From Pseudogemmatithrix spongiicola (GTDB taxonomy: Bacteria; Gemmatimonadota; Gemmatimonadetes; Gemmatimonadales; Gemmatimonadaceae): a stretch of DNA of 64,000 nt. The position numbers and the translations under genes are program-made. The DNA is taken from the NCBI RefSeq assembly GCF_030623445.1, contig NZ_CP130613.1, positions 744,001 through 808,000 on the forward strand, written 5' to 3'. Under the pieces are notes generated by a model. The model was given only the letters and a program-made list of their open reading frames with translations. It searched no databases and was not told the DNA's origin. The first letter of the stretch is position 1, and the number at the start of each line of letters is the position of its first letter. Positions 49,902 to 59,058 of this stretch are shown here, one piece after another.

Positions 49902-50935
49902 TGACGCTTCTCGTGTCCCGCCGCGATGCGCGCGGTCGCTATCTCAACACGCCGCCGAGCCGCCAGCCCAGTATCGCGCGGGTGCTGACGGCATTGTGGA
50001 CGGAGCGCGGTGCGGTCACCCGCCCGCAGGCGCCTGTCCCGATCGTACCGCGCCGCGCCGACGATTTCCATGCAGCGCCGGCAGATGGACTCCGCGTCAC
50101 GTGGCTCGGCCACGCGAGTAGCATCGTGGAGATCGAGGGCCTGCGCTTCCTGCTCGACCCCGTGTGGGCCGAGCGGGCGTCGCCGCTCGGCGCGATTGGT
50201 CCGCGTCGCTTTCATGCACCGCCGCTGCCGCTCGACGCGTTGCCGGTGATCGACGCCGTCCTGCTCTCGCACGATCACTACGACCACCTCGATGCCGCGG
50301 CCATCCGCCAACTCGCCGCGCGCGGACTGCGGTTCATCGTGCCGCGAGGACTCGGCGCGCACCTGGCGCGCTGGCGCGTGCCCGCCGCGCAGGTGCTGGA
50401 GATGGACTGGTGGGAGGAAGTGCGTCTCGGGGGCCTGCGCGTCGTCGCGACGCCGGCGCGTCACTTCAGTGGTCGCGCCTGGCACTTCGGCGACCGCGAT
50501 CGCGCACTCTGGTGCGGCTTTGCGCTGATCGGTGCGCAGCGGCGGTTCTACTACGCCGGAGATTCTTCGTACTTCGGCGGATTCGCAGAGGTTGGCAGAG
50601 CCTTCGGGCCCTTTGACGCCGCGATGATCGAAATCGGCGCGTATTCGCAGGCCTGGCCCGACGTGCACATCGGGCCGGAAGCCGCGGTGCGCGCCGCGCG
50701 CGACGCACGCGCCGGCGTGTTCCTGCCCGTGCATTGGGGCACGTTCGATCTGGCGTTCCATGGATGGACCGAGCCCATCGAACGCGCCCTCGTCGCGGCA
50801 GCGCGGGAGGCGCAGCCGATCGCCGTGCTGCGCCCGGGCGCGCAGTGGACGCCGAGCGAAGGAGCGTCCGTCGACCGCTGGTGGCCGTCACTGCCGTGGC
50901 GCACGGCGGAGCAGTACCCGCTGCCGCTGCCCTAG
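49901..50935 (+). CDS. Metallo-beta-lactamase-fold hydrolase, UlaG/NAPE-PLD-like
   Basis: The 344-residue protein has the metal-binding motif LLSHDHYDHLD (His124, His126, Asp128, His129) and further ligands in FSGRAWHFGDRDRALWCGF and FYYAGDSSYFGGFAEVG. A late VHWGTFDLAFHGWTEP supplies the final histidine. This is the UlaG/N-acyl-phosphatidylethanolamine phospholipase D branch. It has no signal peptide, so it is probably cytoplasmic. The ATG is taken because upstream codons belong to the palindrome. The substrate is unknown. Confidence 0.87.
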   Translation: MTLLVSRRDARGRYLNTPPSRQPSIARVLTALWTERGAVTRPQAPVPIVPRRADDFHAAPADGLRVTWLGHASSIVEIEGLRFLLDPVWAERASPLGAIGPRRFHAPPLPLDALPVIDAVLLSHDHYDHLDAAAIRQLAARGLRFIVPRGLGAHLARWRVPAAQVLEMDWWEEVRLGGLRVVATPARHFSGRAWHFGDRDRALWCGFALIGAQRRFYYAGDSSYFGGFAEVGRAFGPFDAAMIEIGAYSQAWPDVHIGPEAAVRAARDARAGVFLPVHWGTFDLAFHGWTEPIERALVAAAREAQPIAVLRPGAQWTPSEGASVDRWWPSLPWRTAEQYPLPLP

Positions 50936-50978
50936 GGTCGCTCTTGCTGTCCGGGCGCGCGCGGCGGCAACATTGAGC

Positions 50979-51632
50979 GTGGCCTACTCCCACGACAATC
51001 CGTCCGACAACGCCGCTGCGAGGTTCACCACCGACGGCACGCTGCACGGCCTCATCACCGGCGTGCTCGGAGTGTTCTTCACGGTGTTGCTGCAGGTGAA
51101 GGGCTACCTGCCCGGTAACCCGCTGATCCTCCCGATCGGCGGCGCCGCGGCGTTTTTCATCGGGCGCGGCATCGCCCGGGCGGCGTTCGGGGCTGGCGCG
51201 CAGATGGTCACGTCGGTGTACTCACCGAGCGGCGACACCACGAAGTACACGCCGACCTTCTCGCATATCGAGGCGCTGGAGATCAAGGGCGACCTGGATG
51301 GCGCCGCCGCCGCGTGGGACGCTGCCGTCGCGGAGAATCCGCAGAGCGTGCTGACGCTCGTGCGCGCCGCCGACTTTCACCTGCGGCTCCGCCAGGATGC
51401 CAATGCAGCCCTGGAGCGCTTCGTCGCCGCGCGTACACTCGGCACCGGCACACCCGACGCGCGCCGCTACGTCCAGCAGAAGATCGTCGACCTCTACCTC
51501 GGCCCGCTGCGGGATGACGGCCGCGCGATGGTTGAGCTGCGCCGGCTCATCGACGGGTTTCCCGGCACGCGTGAGGCGGATGGGGCCCGCGCCGCGCTCG
51601 CGGAGCTCAAGGCGCGTCGCGCCGACGCGTAA
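50979..51632 (+). CDS. Membrane protein with TPR-like C-terminal domain
   Basis: The 217-residue product has two membrane helices (about 20-40, LHGLITGVLGVFFTVLLQVK, and 47-65, LILPIGGAAAFFIGRGIAR) and then a helical region of TPR-like repeats (EALEIKGDLDGAAAAWDAAV, TLVRAADFHLRLRQDANAAL, ELRRLIDGFPGTREADGARA). GTG at 50979 is used; TTG at 50973 is an alternative and the ribosome binding site is weak. The next gene follows by nine bases. No function is recognised, though such proteins often scaffold complexes. Confidence 0.65.
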   Translation: MAYSHDNPSDNAAARFTTDGTLHGLITGVLGVFFTVLLQVKGYLPGNPLILPIGGAAAFFIGRGIARAAFGAGAQMVTSVYSPSGDTTKYTPTFSHIEALEIKGDLDGAAAAWDAAVAENPQSVLTLVRAADFHLRLRQDANAALERFVAARTLGTGTPDARRYVQQKIVDLYLGPLRDDGRAMVELRRLIDGFPGTREADGARAALAELKARRADA

Positions 51633-51641
51633 GGCCGGCAC

Positions 51642-52139
51642 GTGCTCACGCTGCTGCTCAAGAAGCACGGTGATGGGCGGACGGCGCTGACGCTCGGGCG
51701 CGCCGACGGCACGCGCACCTGGCAACGGCAGGAGCGCCACGCCGCGTTCTTCGTGCCGCATGATCTCACGCACTTCGCCGTCGAATCGGAGCTCGGCCTG
51801 CGCCACGCCTTCTATGGTCTCGTCGCGCAGGGCTGGGACTTCGACGATTTCCTGCCGCCATATCCTCGGGGACCGCTCGGCGCGGAGGCGCTGTGGGCCG
51901 AGACGCTCGTCGGTCTCCTCGATGTCGAACGCGGCACGACCGCTCCCGGCGAGACGATGATGTCGGCAGACGAGTTCAACGCGCAACTCACGGCGAAGCT
52001 CGCCGACGCAGGGCTGGCGCCTCCGAGACACCTTGATGAGCGCACGCTCGCCGCGATCTGTGACCGACGTGAGGCGCTGCTCGCCGACTGGCACGCGCTC
52101 CCCGCGGGTGACACCCTGCGCCTCGTCATCGACGCGTGA
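51642..52139 (+). CDS. Uncharacterised conserved protein
   Basis: The 165-residue, probably soluble protein has no signal peptide or membrane helix. It carries a distinctive RHAAFFVPHDLTHFAVESEL segment near residues 35-50, followed by GWDFDDFLPPYPRGPLGAEAL. The conserved-looking His-Asp-Leu-Thr-His cluster could bind a metal, but this is only suggestive. It starts with GTG nine bases after the TPR-like gene and is likely co-translated with it. I do not recognise the family. Confidence 0.6.
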   Translation: MLTLLLKKHGDGRTALTLGRADGTRTWQRQERHAAFFVPHDLTHFAVESELGLRHAFYGLVAQGWDFDDFLPPYPRGPLGAEALWAETLVGLLDVERGTTAPGETMMSADEFNAQLTAKLADAGLAPPRHLDERTLAAICDRREALLADWHALPAGDTLRLVIDA

Positions 52140-52210
52140 CGCGCAGCGGCGCATCGGTGGACGTGTTCCGGACCGTGGCGCGCGACGTCCAGCGCTAATC
52201 AACACCTAAC

Positions 52211-52237
52211 GGAACCACGCGGCGCCCCTCGTGTTTA
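52211..52237 (+). promoter_or_regulatory. Candidate ECF-sigma promoter for the fasciclin gene
   Basis: GGAAC at 52211-52215 and GTTTA at 52233-52237 are separated by exactly 17 bases, the spacing of many ECF-type sigma promoters. The predicted transcript would have a leader of about 60 bases before the fasciclin ATG, whose CAGGAG ribosome binding site lies at 52291-52296. This is a pattern match only. Confidence 0.35.
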
Positions 52238-52305
52238 GAGGACACTCGCGCATCGCGCTTCGCGGCTGCGCCACTCGTTCTTCAAGCACATCAGGAGTTC
52301 ACGTC

Positions 52306-52821
52306 ATGCGATTCACCATCGCCGCGCTCGCGCTCGTCCTCGGCAGCACCGTTGCGTCCGCTCAGCATGCGGGCCACACCATGACCGGCCCGGCCGCTGC
52401 GCCGGCCGCGTCCACCAAGGACATCGTCACGGTCGCCGTCGAAGCCGGTTCGTTCACGACGCTCGCCGCGGCGCTGCAGGCCGCCGGCCTCGTCGAGACG
52501 CTCAAGGGCCCCGGCCCGTTCACCGTCTTCGCGCCGACGGATGCCGCGTTCGCCAAGCTCCCGGCTGGCACGGTGCAGGCGCTGCTCAACGACATTCCGC
52601 GTCTTCGCGCCATCCTCACGTACCATGTGGTGGCCGGCAAGGTCGAGGCGAAGGACGTCGTGAAGCTCACGTCGGCCAACACCGTGCAGGGCCAGCCGAT
52701 CAGCATCCGTGTCGTCGACGGCAAGGTGCGCATCAACGATGCCACCGTCGTCACGCCGGACGTGCAGGCGTCGAACGGCGTCATCCACGTGATCGACACG
52801 GTCATCCTGCCGAAGAACTGA
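52306..52821 (+). CDS. Secreted fasciclin-domain protein
   Basis: The 171-residue protein has a signal peptide ([20 protein letters not shown]) and one fasciclin (FAS1/MPB70-like) domain. Motifs are [57 protein letters not shown] and [15 protein letters not shown]. Such domains mediate adhesion or protein binding outside the cell. The short His-Met-rich linker (HAGHTMTG) after the signal could bind copper, but this is speculative. A CAGGAG site precedes the ATG. Confidence 0.92.
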   Translation: MRFTIAALALVLGSTVASAQHAGHTMTGPAAAPAASTKDIVTVAVEAGSFTTLAAALQAAGLVETLKGPGPFTVFAPTDAAFAKLPAGTVQALLNDIPRLRAILTYHVVAGKVEAKDVVKLTSANTVQGQPISIRVVDGKVRINDATVVTPDVQASNGVIHVIDTVILPKN

Positions 52822-52883
52822 GTCCGACGCGCTGCGTCGCGTCATCTTGACGCGGCGCGGCGCAACCGGGACGTTTGAGGCCG

Positions 52884-54344
52884 ATGCAAGGCCTCTCCGT
52901 TCCATCCTGGGCGCTGCCGCTCGCGGGTCTCCTGACCCTCGCCGCGGCAGCGCTCTGGCTTTGGCGGCGCTGGACGGCGCGCCTCGCGCGGCGGGCGCTG
53001 CTGCGCTTCCGGGCCCGCGTCGATCGCTTCAAGCTCACCGGCAAGCGCTACATCGTCCAGTCGCTGCTCGCCGATGAACGCATCGCCGCCGCCGTAGACG
53101 CACATGCCACCGAGCACGGTGTACCGCGCGCCCCGGTGTGGCGCCGCGTCGAGACGTATCTCGACGAGATCGTTCCCAGCTTCAACCTCTTCATGTACTA
53201 CCAGTTCGGCTACGCCATCTCCAAGGCGGCGCTCGGACTCTTCTACAAGACCTCGCTGCGCATCCGCGACCCCAAGGCCTTCGAGGCCCTGCCGCGCGAG
53301 AGCATCGTCATCTACCTGATGAACCACCGCTCGAACGCGGACTATGTGCTCGCGTCGTATGGGCTCGCCGGCCAAGTCGCGATCTCGTACGCCGTCGGCG
53401 AATGGGCGCGCGTGTTCCCGCTCGAGTACCTGTTCAAGTCCTTCGGCTCGTACTTCATCCGCCGCCGCTATCGCGAGCCCCTGTATCACGCCGTGCTCGA
53501 ACGCTATGTGCAGCTCATTACGCGCAATGGCGTGACGCAGGGCCTGTTCCCCGAAGGCGGCCTCTCCCGCGACGGGCGGCTGCGACCCGCCAAGATCGGC
53601 ATGCTCGACTACATGCTCGGCACCGCGCGCGAGCCCGGCTTCGCCGAGCGTATGTACGTGGTGCCGGTCGGGCTCAACTACGATCGTGTGTTGGAAGACC
53701 GCACGTTGCTGCGCGAGTTGCGCACGACGGAAGGTGGCGTGCCGCCGTCGCGCCTGGCCCAGTTCCGCGAGGTGCTGAACTTCGCGGTCGGCAGCTTCGG
53801 GCGCCTCGGCACCGGCCGGTGGAAGCGCTACGGCCGCGCGGCGGTCGTCGTCGGCGACCCGATTCCCGTCGCGCCGTGGCTGGCGGACGTGGCCGCACGC
53901 GGCGCGCCGCTCTTCGCGCGCGAACGTCACGAGCGCCTCGCCGAGGTGCAGCGGTTCTGCGACGACCTCATGCATCGCATCGGCGCCGTGATCCCGGTGA
54001 CCGCGGTGCCGTTGGTCTGCGCGGCGCTGCAGACCTTTGACCGCGAAGTCGTGGAGGAGCAGGCACTGTTCGCGCGCATCGAAGAGTTGCGCGACGTGTT
54101 GATCGCGCAGGGCGCGGAGGTGGTCGAGCCGCAGCGCGAGGCGGGGGAGACCTTCGAACGGGCGTATCGCATGCTGCGCATGCGGCGCGTGCTGCATCGC
54201 GAAGGCGACGCGTTCGTCATCTTGCCGCGCGGCCGCGAGCTCATCTCGTACTACGCCAACGGCATCGCCCACCTCTGCGGGGCGTACGAGCAGCGCGTGC
54301 GCGCGCAGGACGCGCTGCCGGTGGATACGCTGGTCGGGCTCTAG
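52884..54344 (+). CDS. PlsB-like glycerol-3-phosphate acyltransferase
   Basis: The 486-residue membrane-associated enzyme should acylate glycerol-3-phosphate or a related alcohol in phospholipid synthesis. One N-terminal helix (LPLAGLLTLAAAALWLWRR) is followed by the acyltransferase domain. Its motifs are NHRSNAD (catalytic His148, Asp153), FIRRRYREPLYHAVLERYV, GLFPEGGLSRDGRLRPAK (acceptor phosphate binding) and MYVVPVGLNYDRVLED. The length and motifs agree with the PlsB branch rather than the short PlsC enzymes. The ATG lies 62 bases after the fasciclin gene, so the two may share a transcript. Confidence 0.88.
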   Translation: MQGLSVPSWALPLAGLLTLAAAALWLWRRWTARLARRALLRFRARVDRFKLTGKRYIVQSLLADERIAAAVDAHATEHGVPRAPVWRRVETYLDEIVPSFNLFMYYQFGYAISKAALGLFYKTSLRIRDPKAFEALPRESIVIYLMNHRSNADYVLASYGLAGQVAISYAVGEWARVFPLEYLFKSFGSYFIRRRYREPLYHAVLERYVQLITRNGVTQGLFPEGGLSRDGRLRPAKIGMLDYMLGTAREPGFAERMYVVPVGLNYDRVLEDRTLLRELRTTEGGVPPSRLAQFREVLNFAVGSFGRLGTGRWKRYGRAAVVVGDPIPVAPWLADVAARGAPLFARERHERLAEVQRFCDDLMHRIGAVIPVTAVPLVCAALQTFDREVVEEQALFARIEELRDVLIAQGAEVVEPQREAGETFERAYRMLRMRRVLHREGDAFVILPRGRELISYYANGIAHLCGAYEQRVRAQDALPVDTLVGL

Positions 54345-54348
54345 CGGG

Positions 54349-55086
54349 TCAAGGCGCCGCGCCCGGATACACCGTGGCGATTAGGGTGCCGGCCGAGAAG
54401 TCGAGGTACGCGTCGACGCGGATGATCCACGTCCCCGCGCCCGGCGATCGAATCATGCAGCGCTCGCTGCCCGTCTCCGTGAAGGACGCGCAGGTGTAGT
54501 CGTTGAGCAGTGGGAAGAGCTCGAAGTCCACGTACAGATCCGGGTCGCCGGTCGCGTCGAGCGCGACGACGAGCGAGTCGGTTCCGGCCGGCACCGTGAT
54601 GCGGAACATCTCGAAGTCGCCGGAGCTTCCGCTCAATCCGGTCGTGGCCACCCCGGACACCAGTGCGCGTTCGCCGACCTGTGGCAGTAGCGACGCCGAC
54701 AGCTGTGCGTCGCTGAACGCCGTATACCCCAGGACACTGATGAACCAGAGTCCGGCTTCGGGCGCCTCGAAGATGCACTCTTCCACCGGGAACGATGACT
54801 GTGAGGCGCAGTCGAACTCCGTTGGCTGCGGTGCGGCGCCGTATCGCACCGCGAGGTCTGCGTCGCCCGTGAACCCTGCCATGAGGACGCGCAGCTTTCC
54901 GCCACCTTCCGGCACCGTGAGGCGATAGACCTGCTCCGAGCCGCGCGCGCCGTTCACGGTGACCGCCTCTCCGAGTACGAGAACCGGCGACTCATCGGGT
55001 CGCGTCGGCAGGCCCTCGTTGCAGCCGAGGGCGGCAAGCACGAGCGTGACTGCGGCTGCCAGACGGGACCCGCGGCGGATGCGCAT
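54349..55086 (-). CDS. PPC-domain lipoprotein
   Basis: The 245-residue product has a lipoprotein signal (RLAAAVTLVLAALGC; Cys22). Two bacterial pre-peptidase C-terminal-like domains follow, with YRLTVPEGGGKLRVLMAGFT and ADLAVRYG in the first, and FRITVPAGTDSLVVALDATG, PDLYVDF and GTWIIRVDAYLDFSAGTL in the second. PPC domains assist secretion or attachment of exported enzymes; here they stand alone. The ATG at 55086 puts the signal at the N-terminus. It converges with the acyltransferase gene, leaving four bases between them. Confidence 0.75.
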   Translation of the reverse strand: MRIRRGSRLAAAVTLVLAALGCNEGLPTRPDESPVLVLGEAVTVNGARGSEQVYRLTVPEGGGKLRVLMAGFTGDADLAVRYGAAPQPTEFDCASQSSFPVEECIFEAPEAGLWFISVLGYTAFSDAQLSASLLPQVGERALVSGVATTGLSGSSGDFEMFRITVPAGTDSLVVALDATGDPDLYVDFELFPLLNDYTCASFTETGSERCMIRSPGAGTWIIRVDAYLDFSAGTLIATVYPGAAP

Positions 55087-55129
55087 GCCACAGTATACCG
55101 CGCCGTCCGCCGCGAAGTTCACTCGGGGC

Positions 55130-57814
55130 TCAGCGCCCCAGCCACCACGCCAGCTTCACGAGGAACACGTTGCGGGCCGGCGCGCCGGACAGCGCTCCCA
55201 GCTGCGCGCCCACGTCGAGGTCGGCGCGGCCGTCCACGAAGCCCTCGCGCTGCTGCTGCCACACGAAGAACACGGTCGACCCCGGCCGCAGCTCCCAGCG
55301 GAGCACCGCGTTGCCGCGCAGCTCGCGCGCCGTGTAGTTGCGCTCGCGGAAGCTGAATGCGGCCGCGGGGCCCGCGCCGTCGGGGTCGATGACGACGTCG
55401 CCGAACGTACGTGTCACCGTCCCGCGGTCCACGCCGTACACCGCGAAGTCGAACTGCCGCGGCGTCGTGAACTCCTTGTACCGCGTGAACTGGCCCGCCG
55501 ACGCAAAAGGCTGCAGGAAGAGCTGCAGCGAGACGTACGGCGAGAAGGTCCAGTCGAGGCGCGTGTTGAGCCGTGCCTCGCGCTGCTCGACGTCGGCGAA
55601 CACGTAGCGCCGTCCGAAGGTCGTCGTGGCCAACGCGTCGTCGCGCGCCGTCACGTACTGGTCGACGATGTCGTTCCACGCGTACTCGGGCTGGACGCGC
55701 AGACGCAGCGCCGCGCTCGGCCGCCAGTCGAGCTCGAGGCCGACCCCGCGATTCCGCCGTCCGGCGCGATCGACGGCGATCTCGACGCCCGCCTCCATGA
55801 TCAGCGGCTTGCGCGAGTCCGACTCGATGCCCAGTTCGATGCGCGAGGACACCGGTCGCGCCGCCAGTGGGCCGCCACGCAACAGGCGATCGTTGAAGCG
55901 GCCAGTCTCGACGTTGGCCTCGAGGTTCACGCCCCAGAAGTTGCGGAATCGCGCTTCGCTGAACGTGGCGAGTCGCCGCTCGAGGTTTTCGCCGGCGGTG
56001 GTCGCGGCCACCGTGCTGAACAGGCCCACGCCCCAGTTCTGGAACAGCGGTGTCTGCACCGGCTGGCGATAGAACATCCCCGTGCTCACCGAGCGCGAAT
56101 CGGAGCGCGTCTGGAAGCCGATGTCGTTGCTCTCGAAGCCCGGGTCCAGCTGTTCGGCGGTCACCGACGCCGTGAGGCGGCCGGACGTCTTGGCGACCGA
56201 GAGCGCGTAGTAGCCGCCGCTGAGCGACGTGCGCGTCGAATCCACGGCGAGGTGGCCGGCGTCCGGCCGCTGGTACGACCGATAGTTCGCGCGCTGCAGG
56301 CGCAGCATGGTCGACTCCTCACCCCACACGGCGCTGCGCGAGGCCACGCCGGAGATGGTCCAGTCGCGGTCGCCCCAGGCGTGCTCGAAATCGATGCCGC
56401 TCACGAGCGCGCGACGCGGCAGGAGTGCCGCGAGTGCGCTGTCGGTCAAGTCGCGCTCCACCCAGCTGTTGAAACCGCCGATGGTCGTGTACCCGCCGCG
56501 CAGGAGGCGCCGCACGCGCGTCACCTGCGAGTTCGTCAGCGGCTCCACGGCATCGCGGGCGATCGAGTTGTCCGGACGTTGGTAGCGGCCCGTCTCGCGC
56601 GGCGTCGTGGCGTTCAGCACGCCGATCGCCCAACCGCCGGGTGTCGTGCCGCTCAGCTTGAGCGCCCCGAGGATCGGCGTCTGGTTGGGGATGTCGGTGA
56701 AGTCGCCGGGCAACCCACGCTGCGGCGCGCGGCCGATGCGCCGCGTGTAGAAGAAGTTCGGGGCGCTGTTGTCGTTGAACGTCGTCGTGCCGCCGAAGCG
56801 GAAGGTGTCGAAGTTCTCGAGGAAGAACGGGCGGCGCTCGGGAAAGAACACTTCGAACGCCGAGAGGTTCACCACCGCCGGATCGGCTTCGACCTGCCCG
56901 AAGTCGGGATTCACCGTCGCACTGAGCGTGAGCGACTTCGGCAGGCGCACGCGGAGGTCGGCACCGAGCGCCGCCTCGCCGTTGCGCGCGTCGACGAAGG
57001 GATTCCCCACTTCCGTCGGCTGCGTATTCATCTGCGAGCGTAGGTAGGGAATCACCTCGATGGGCACGCTGCCCTCGAGCGCGCCCATGCCCGTCATCAG
57101 GCCGTAGCGCGACACGTCGCCGGGCAGCGTGGGATCGCGCGGGCTCCAGTAGGCTTCCTCGCCGCGCCGCGCGATGATACGCAGGAACTGCAGGCCCCAG
57201 GCACGCGTCGAATCGCCGGCCGTGTAGCGCAGCTGCGAGAGCGGGATGCGGAACTCCGCCGTCCAGCCCAGCGAATCCACCCGCGCCGCCGATTGCCACA
57301 CGGCGTCCCACTGCGTGTCGAAGTCGCCGTCGTTGAACGCGTAGCCGTCACGCTGCACGCCGCGCGGCGTCACCCCGAAGGCGAAGGCGGTGCGACGATC
57401 GCCGTACGAGTCGAAACCGACCCAGACCTGGTCGGCGTACACGTCGCCCACATCACGACGCGCGAGCTGCATGCCGATGGAATCGGGTGCCGTGTCGTAG
57501 AGCCGGAAGCCCACGTACACGTTGCTCCCGTCGATGAGCACCCGCGCCTCGGAGCGCTGCGAGGACGGCTGCAACGCGTTCGGTACCTGCTGGATCCAGT
57601 CCGTTGCCGGCTCAGCCCGGCGCCAGACCGCCTCGTCCAAGTGGCCGTCGATCGTGACCGGCTCGGAGATCCGCAGCACGCGCAGCGCGGGGCGGGGCAG
57701 CGTGTCGCCGCGCGCGGCCTGAGCCGCCGCGTCCGAAGGCAGCGCGGCGAGCGCGGTCACGAACACCGCGAGGCGGTGGGCCGCGCGAAGCGCGGCAGCG
57801 AACGGGAGGGCCAT
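55130..57814 (-). CDS. DUF5916 outer-membrane protein with CBM9-like domain
   Basis: The 894-residue product has a signal peptide. A CBM9-like beta-sandwich follows (about 40-210), with [20 protein letters not shown] and VYVGFRLYD. The rest is a large C-terminal region of beta-strands and aromatic residues, ending [10 protein letters not shown]. This is the DUF5916 family of outer-membrane barrels found in Bacteroidota and Gemmatimonadota. A role in substrate capture or surface assembly is plausible but unproven. The ATG at 57814 starts the signal peptide; an upstream TTG would add 27 basic residues. It diverges from rpsL. Confidence 0.83.
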   Translation of the reverse strand: MALPFAAALRAAHRLAVFVTALAALPSDAAAQAARGDTLPRPALRVLRISEPVTIDGHLDEAVWRRAEPATDWIQQVPNALQPSSQRSEARVLIDGSNVYVGFRLYDTAPDSIGMQLARRDVGDVYADQVWVGFDSYGDRRTAFAFGVTPRGVQRDGYAFNDGDFDTQWDAVWQSAARVDSLGWTAEFRIPLSQLRYTAGDSTRAWGLQFLRIIARRGEEAYWSPRDPTLPGDVSRYGLMTGMGALEGSVPIEVIPYLRSQMNTQPTEVGNPFVDARNGEAALGADLRVRLPKSLTLSATVNPDFGQVEADPAVVNLSAFEVFFPERRPFFLENFDTFRFGGTTTFNDNSAPNFFYTRRIGRAPQRGLPGDFTDIPNQTPILGALKLSGTTPGGWAIGVLNATTPRETGRYQRPDNSIARDAVEPLTNSQVTRVRRLLRGGYTTIGGFNSWVERDLTDSALAALLPRRALVSGIDFEHAWGDRDWTISGVASRSAVWGEESTMLRLQRANYRSYQRPDAGHLAVDSTRTSLSGGYYALSVAKTSGRLTASVTAEQLDPGFESNDIGFQTRSDSRSVSTGMFYRQPVQTPLFQNWGVGLFSTVAATTAGENLERRLATFSEARFRNFWGVNLEANVETGRFNDRLLRGGPLAARPVSSRIELGIESDSRKPLIMEAGVEIAVDRAGRRNRGVGLELDWRPSAALRLRVQPEYAWNDIVDQYVTARDDALATTTFGRRYVFADVEQREARLNTRLDWTFSPYVSLQLFLQPFASAGQFTRYKEFTTPRQFDFAVYGVDRGTVTRTFGDVVIDPDGAGPAAAFSFRERNYTARELRGNAVLRWELRPGSTVFFVWQQQREGFVDGRADLDVGAQLGALSGAPARNVFLVKLAWWLGR

Positions 57815-57933
57815 CGGGAGGAGGACGGGCGGGGGGTGGTGCCCGGGAAGCGGCGGACGCAGGGAGCTACGGCTGGACCGGGTCCGACGATTCAAAGGTA
57901 GGGGGTCCGGCCCGGCCTCCCTAGGTGCCCAGG

Positions 57934-57962
57934 TTGACCCTCAGCCCATGGCGGGCTACCTT
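57934..57962 (+). promoter_or_regulatory. Candidate promoter of rpsL-rpsG
   Basis: TTGACC at 57934-57939 and TACCTT at 57957-57962 are separated by 17 bases, and a leader of about 65 bases follows before rpsL. The -35 is close to consensus while the -10 keeps only the outer TA...T. The same TAC-TT form recurs before fusA, which supports the call. Confidence 0.5.
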
Positions 57963-58034
57963 CTAAGGCTCTGTTCCGTGCCGCCCGTCCGGGCGATCCA
58001 CGTAGTTACAGATGTCCGAACACATCAGGGTAAG

Positions 58035-58433
58035 ATGCCGACGATCAATCAGTTGGTCCGGCAGAGCCGCAAGGAAGTCGTCAAGAAGGACAAGGCGCCG
58101 GCTCTGAAGGAGAATCCGTTCAAGCGTGGTGTGTGCACGCGCGTGTACACCACCACCCCCAAGAAGCCGAACTCGGCGCTGCGCAAGGTCGCGCGTGTCC
58201 GTCTCGTGAACGGCTTCGAAGTCACCGCCTACATCCCGGGCGAAGGCCACAACCTGCAGGAGCACTCGATCGTGCTCATCCGCGGTGGCCGTGTGAAGGA
58301 CCTGCCGGGTGTGCGCTACCACATCGTGCGCGGCAAGCTCGACGCCTCCGGCGTCAACGGGCGCAACAAGAGCCGCTCCAAGTACGGGACCAAGAAGCCG
58401 AAGGCGGGTGCCCCGGCTGGAGGTAAGAAGTAA
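58035..58433 (+). CDS. rpsL: 30S ribosomal protein S12
   Basis: S12 (uS12) shapes the decoding centre. The 132-residue product starts [15 protein letters not shown] and has the [18 protein letters not shown] loop, in which Lys43 is the wild-type streptomycin-sensitivity residue, plus [18 protein letters not shown] and [10 protein letters not shown] at the end. The ATG at 58035 is preferred over an upstream one because it gives the universal N-terminus and follows CAGGGTAAG. Its stop shares a base with rpsG (TAATG). Confidence 0.97.
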   Translation: MPTINQLVRQSRKEVVKKDKAPALKENPFKRGVCTRVYTTTPKKPNSALRKVARVRLVNGFEVTAYIPGEGHNLQEHSIVLIRGGRVKDLPGVRYHIVRGKLDASGVNGRNKSRSKYGTKKPKAGAPAGGKK

Positions 58434-58903
58434 TGAGCCGCCGTAAGAGTGCCGTGAAGCGCAGCGTCCTGCCGGACGCGCGCTACGACAGCCAGACTGT
58501 CAGCAAGTTCATCAACGTCCTGATGTACCAGGGCAAGAAGTCCACCGCCGAGCGCATCTTCTACGGCGCGATGGACGTCGTCGAGGCCAAGGCGCAGCAG
58601 CCGGGCGTGCAGGTCTTCAAGCAGGCGCTGACCAACCTCAAGCCGGTGGTCGAGGTGAAGTCCCGCCGCGTCGGCGGCGCCACCTACCAGGTGCCCGTCG
58701 AAGTCCGCCCCGAGCGCCGCACGGCGCTGGCGATGCGCTGGTTGATCAGCTACTCGCGCGAGCGCAACGAGAAGTCGATGGCCGAGAAGCTGGCCGCCGA
58801 AGTGCTCGCCGCCGCGAAGGGTGAAGGCAACGCGATCAAGAAGAAGGACGACACGCATCGCATGGCGGAAGCCAATAAGGCGTTTGCGCACTACCGCTGG
58901 TAA
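58433..58903 (+). CDS. rpsG: 30S ribosomal protein S7
   Basis: S7 (uS7) nucleates assembly of the 30S head and binds near the E site. The 156-residue protein has the normal length and motifs, including [40 protein letters not shown] and the beta-hairpin [16 protein letters not shown]. The C-terminal helix ends [13 protein letters not shown]. It is coupled to rpsL by TAATG and followed by heptad repeats and a strong hairpin. Unlike the usual str operon it does not lead directly into fusA. Confidence 0.98.
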   Translation: MSRRKSAVKRSVLPDARYDSQTVSKFINVLMYQGKKSTAERIFYGAMDVVEAKAQQPGVQVFKQALTNLKPVVEVKSRRVGGATYQVPVEVRPERRTALAMRWLISYSRERNEKSMAEKLAAEVLAAAKGEGNAIKKKDDTHRMAEANKAFAHYRW

Positions 58904-58909
58904 CTGCCA

Positions 58910-59044
58910 ACTGCAGTTGGAAGTTGGGAGTTGAGAGTTGAAAGAGGGGCGAGCCGAGGATTCGGCTCGCCCCTCTTTCGTATCTCGTCTCCCGTCTCCC
59001 GCCGTTACTTCCAACTCCCAACTCACAACTCGTAACTGCAGTTG
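58910..59044. repeat. Heptad repeat element flanking a terminator hairpin
   Basis: The left half starts with ACTGCAGTT (58910-58918) and has four seven-base units at 58916-58943: GTTGGAA, GTTGGGA, GTTGAGA, GTTGAAA. The right half, in inverted orientation, has TTCCAAC, TCCCAAC, TCACAAC, TCGTAAC at 59009-59036 and another ACTGCAGTTG at 59035-59044. The two halves could pair over a long distance and enclose the terminator stem. A related copy follows rpsJ. Confidence 0.8.
58941..58978. terminator. Terminator hairpin after rpsG
   Basis: Perfect 17-base arms, AAAGAGGGGCGAGCCGA at 58941-58957 and TCGGCTCGCCCCTCTTT at 58962-58978, surround a GGAT loop. The A/T ends of the arms give TTT on both strands, so it can serve both rpsG and the convergent DinB gene. 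Confidence 0.8.
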
Positions 59045-59058
59045 TCAGTTGAGTAAGG

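Noticed and set aside
48929-50761. A 610-codon version of the esterase-like gene
   Set aside because: The extra N-terminal half is antisense to the metallo-hydrolase gene and lacks domains; the signal peptide lies after 49888.
54959-57043. A 694-codon plus-strand frame opposite the DUF5916 gene
   Set aside because: Composition typical of an antisense frame; the minus-strand gene has signal peptide and family motifs.
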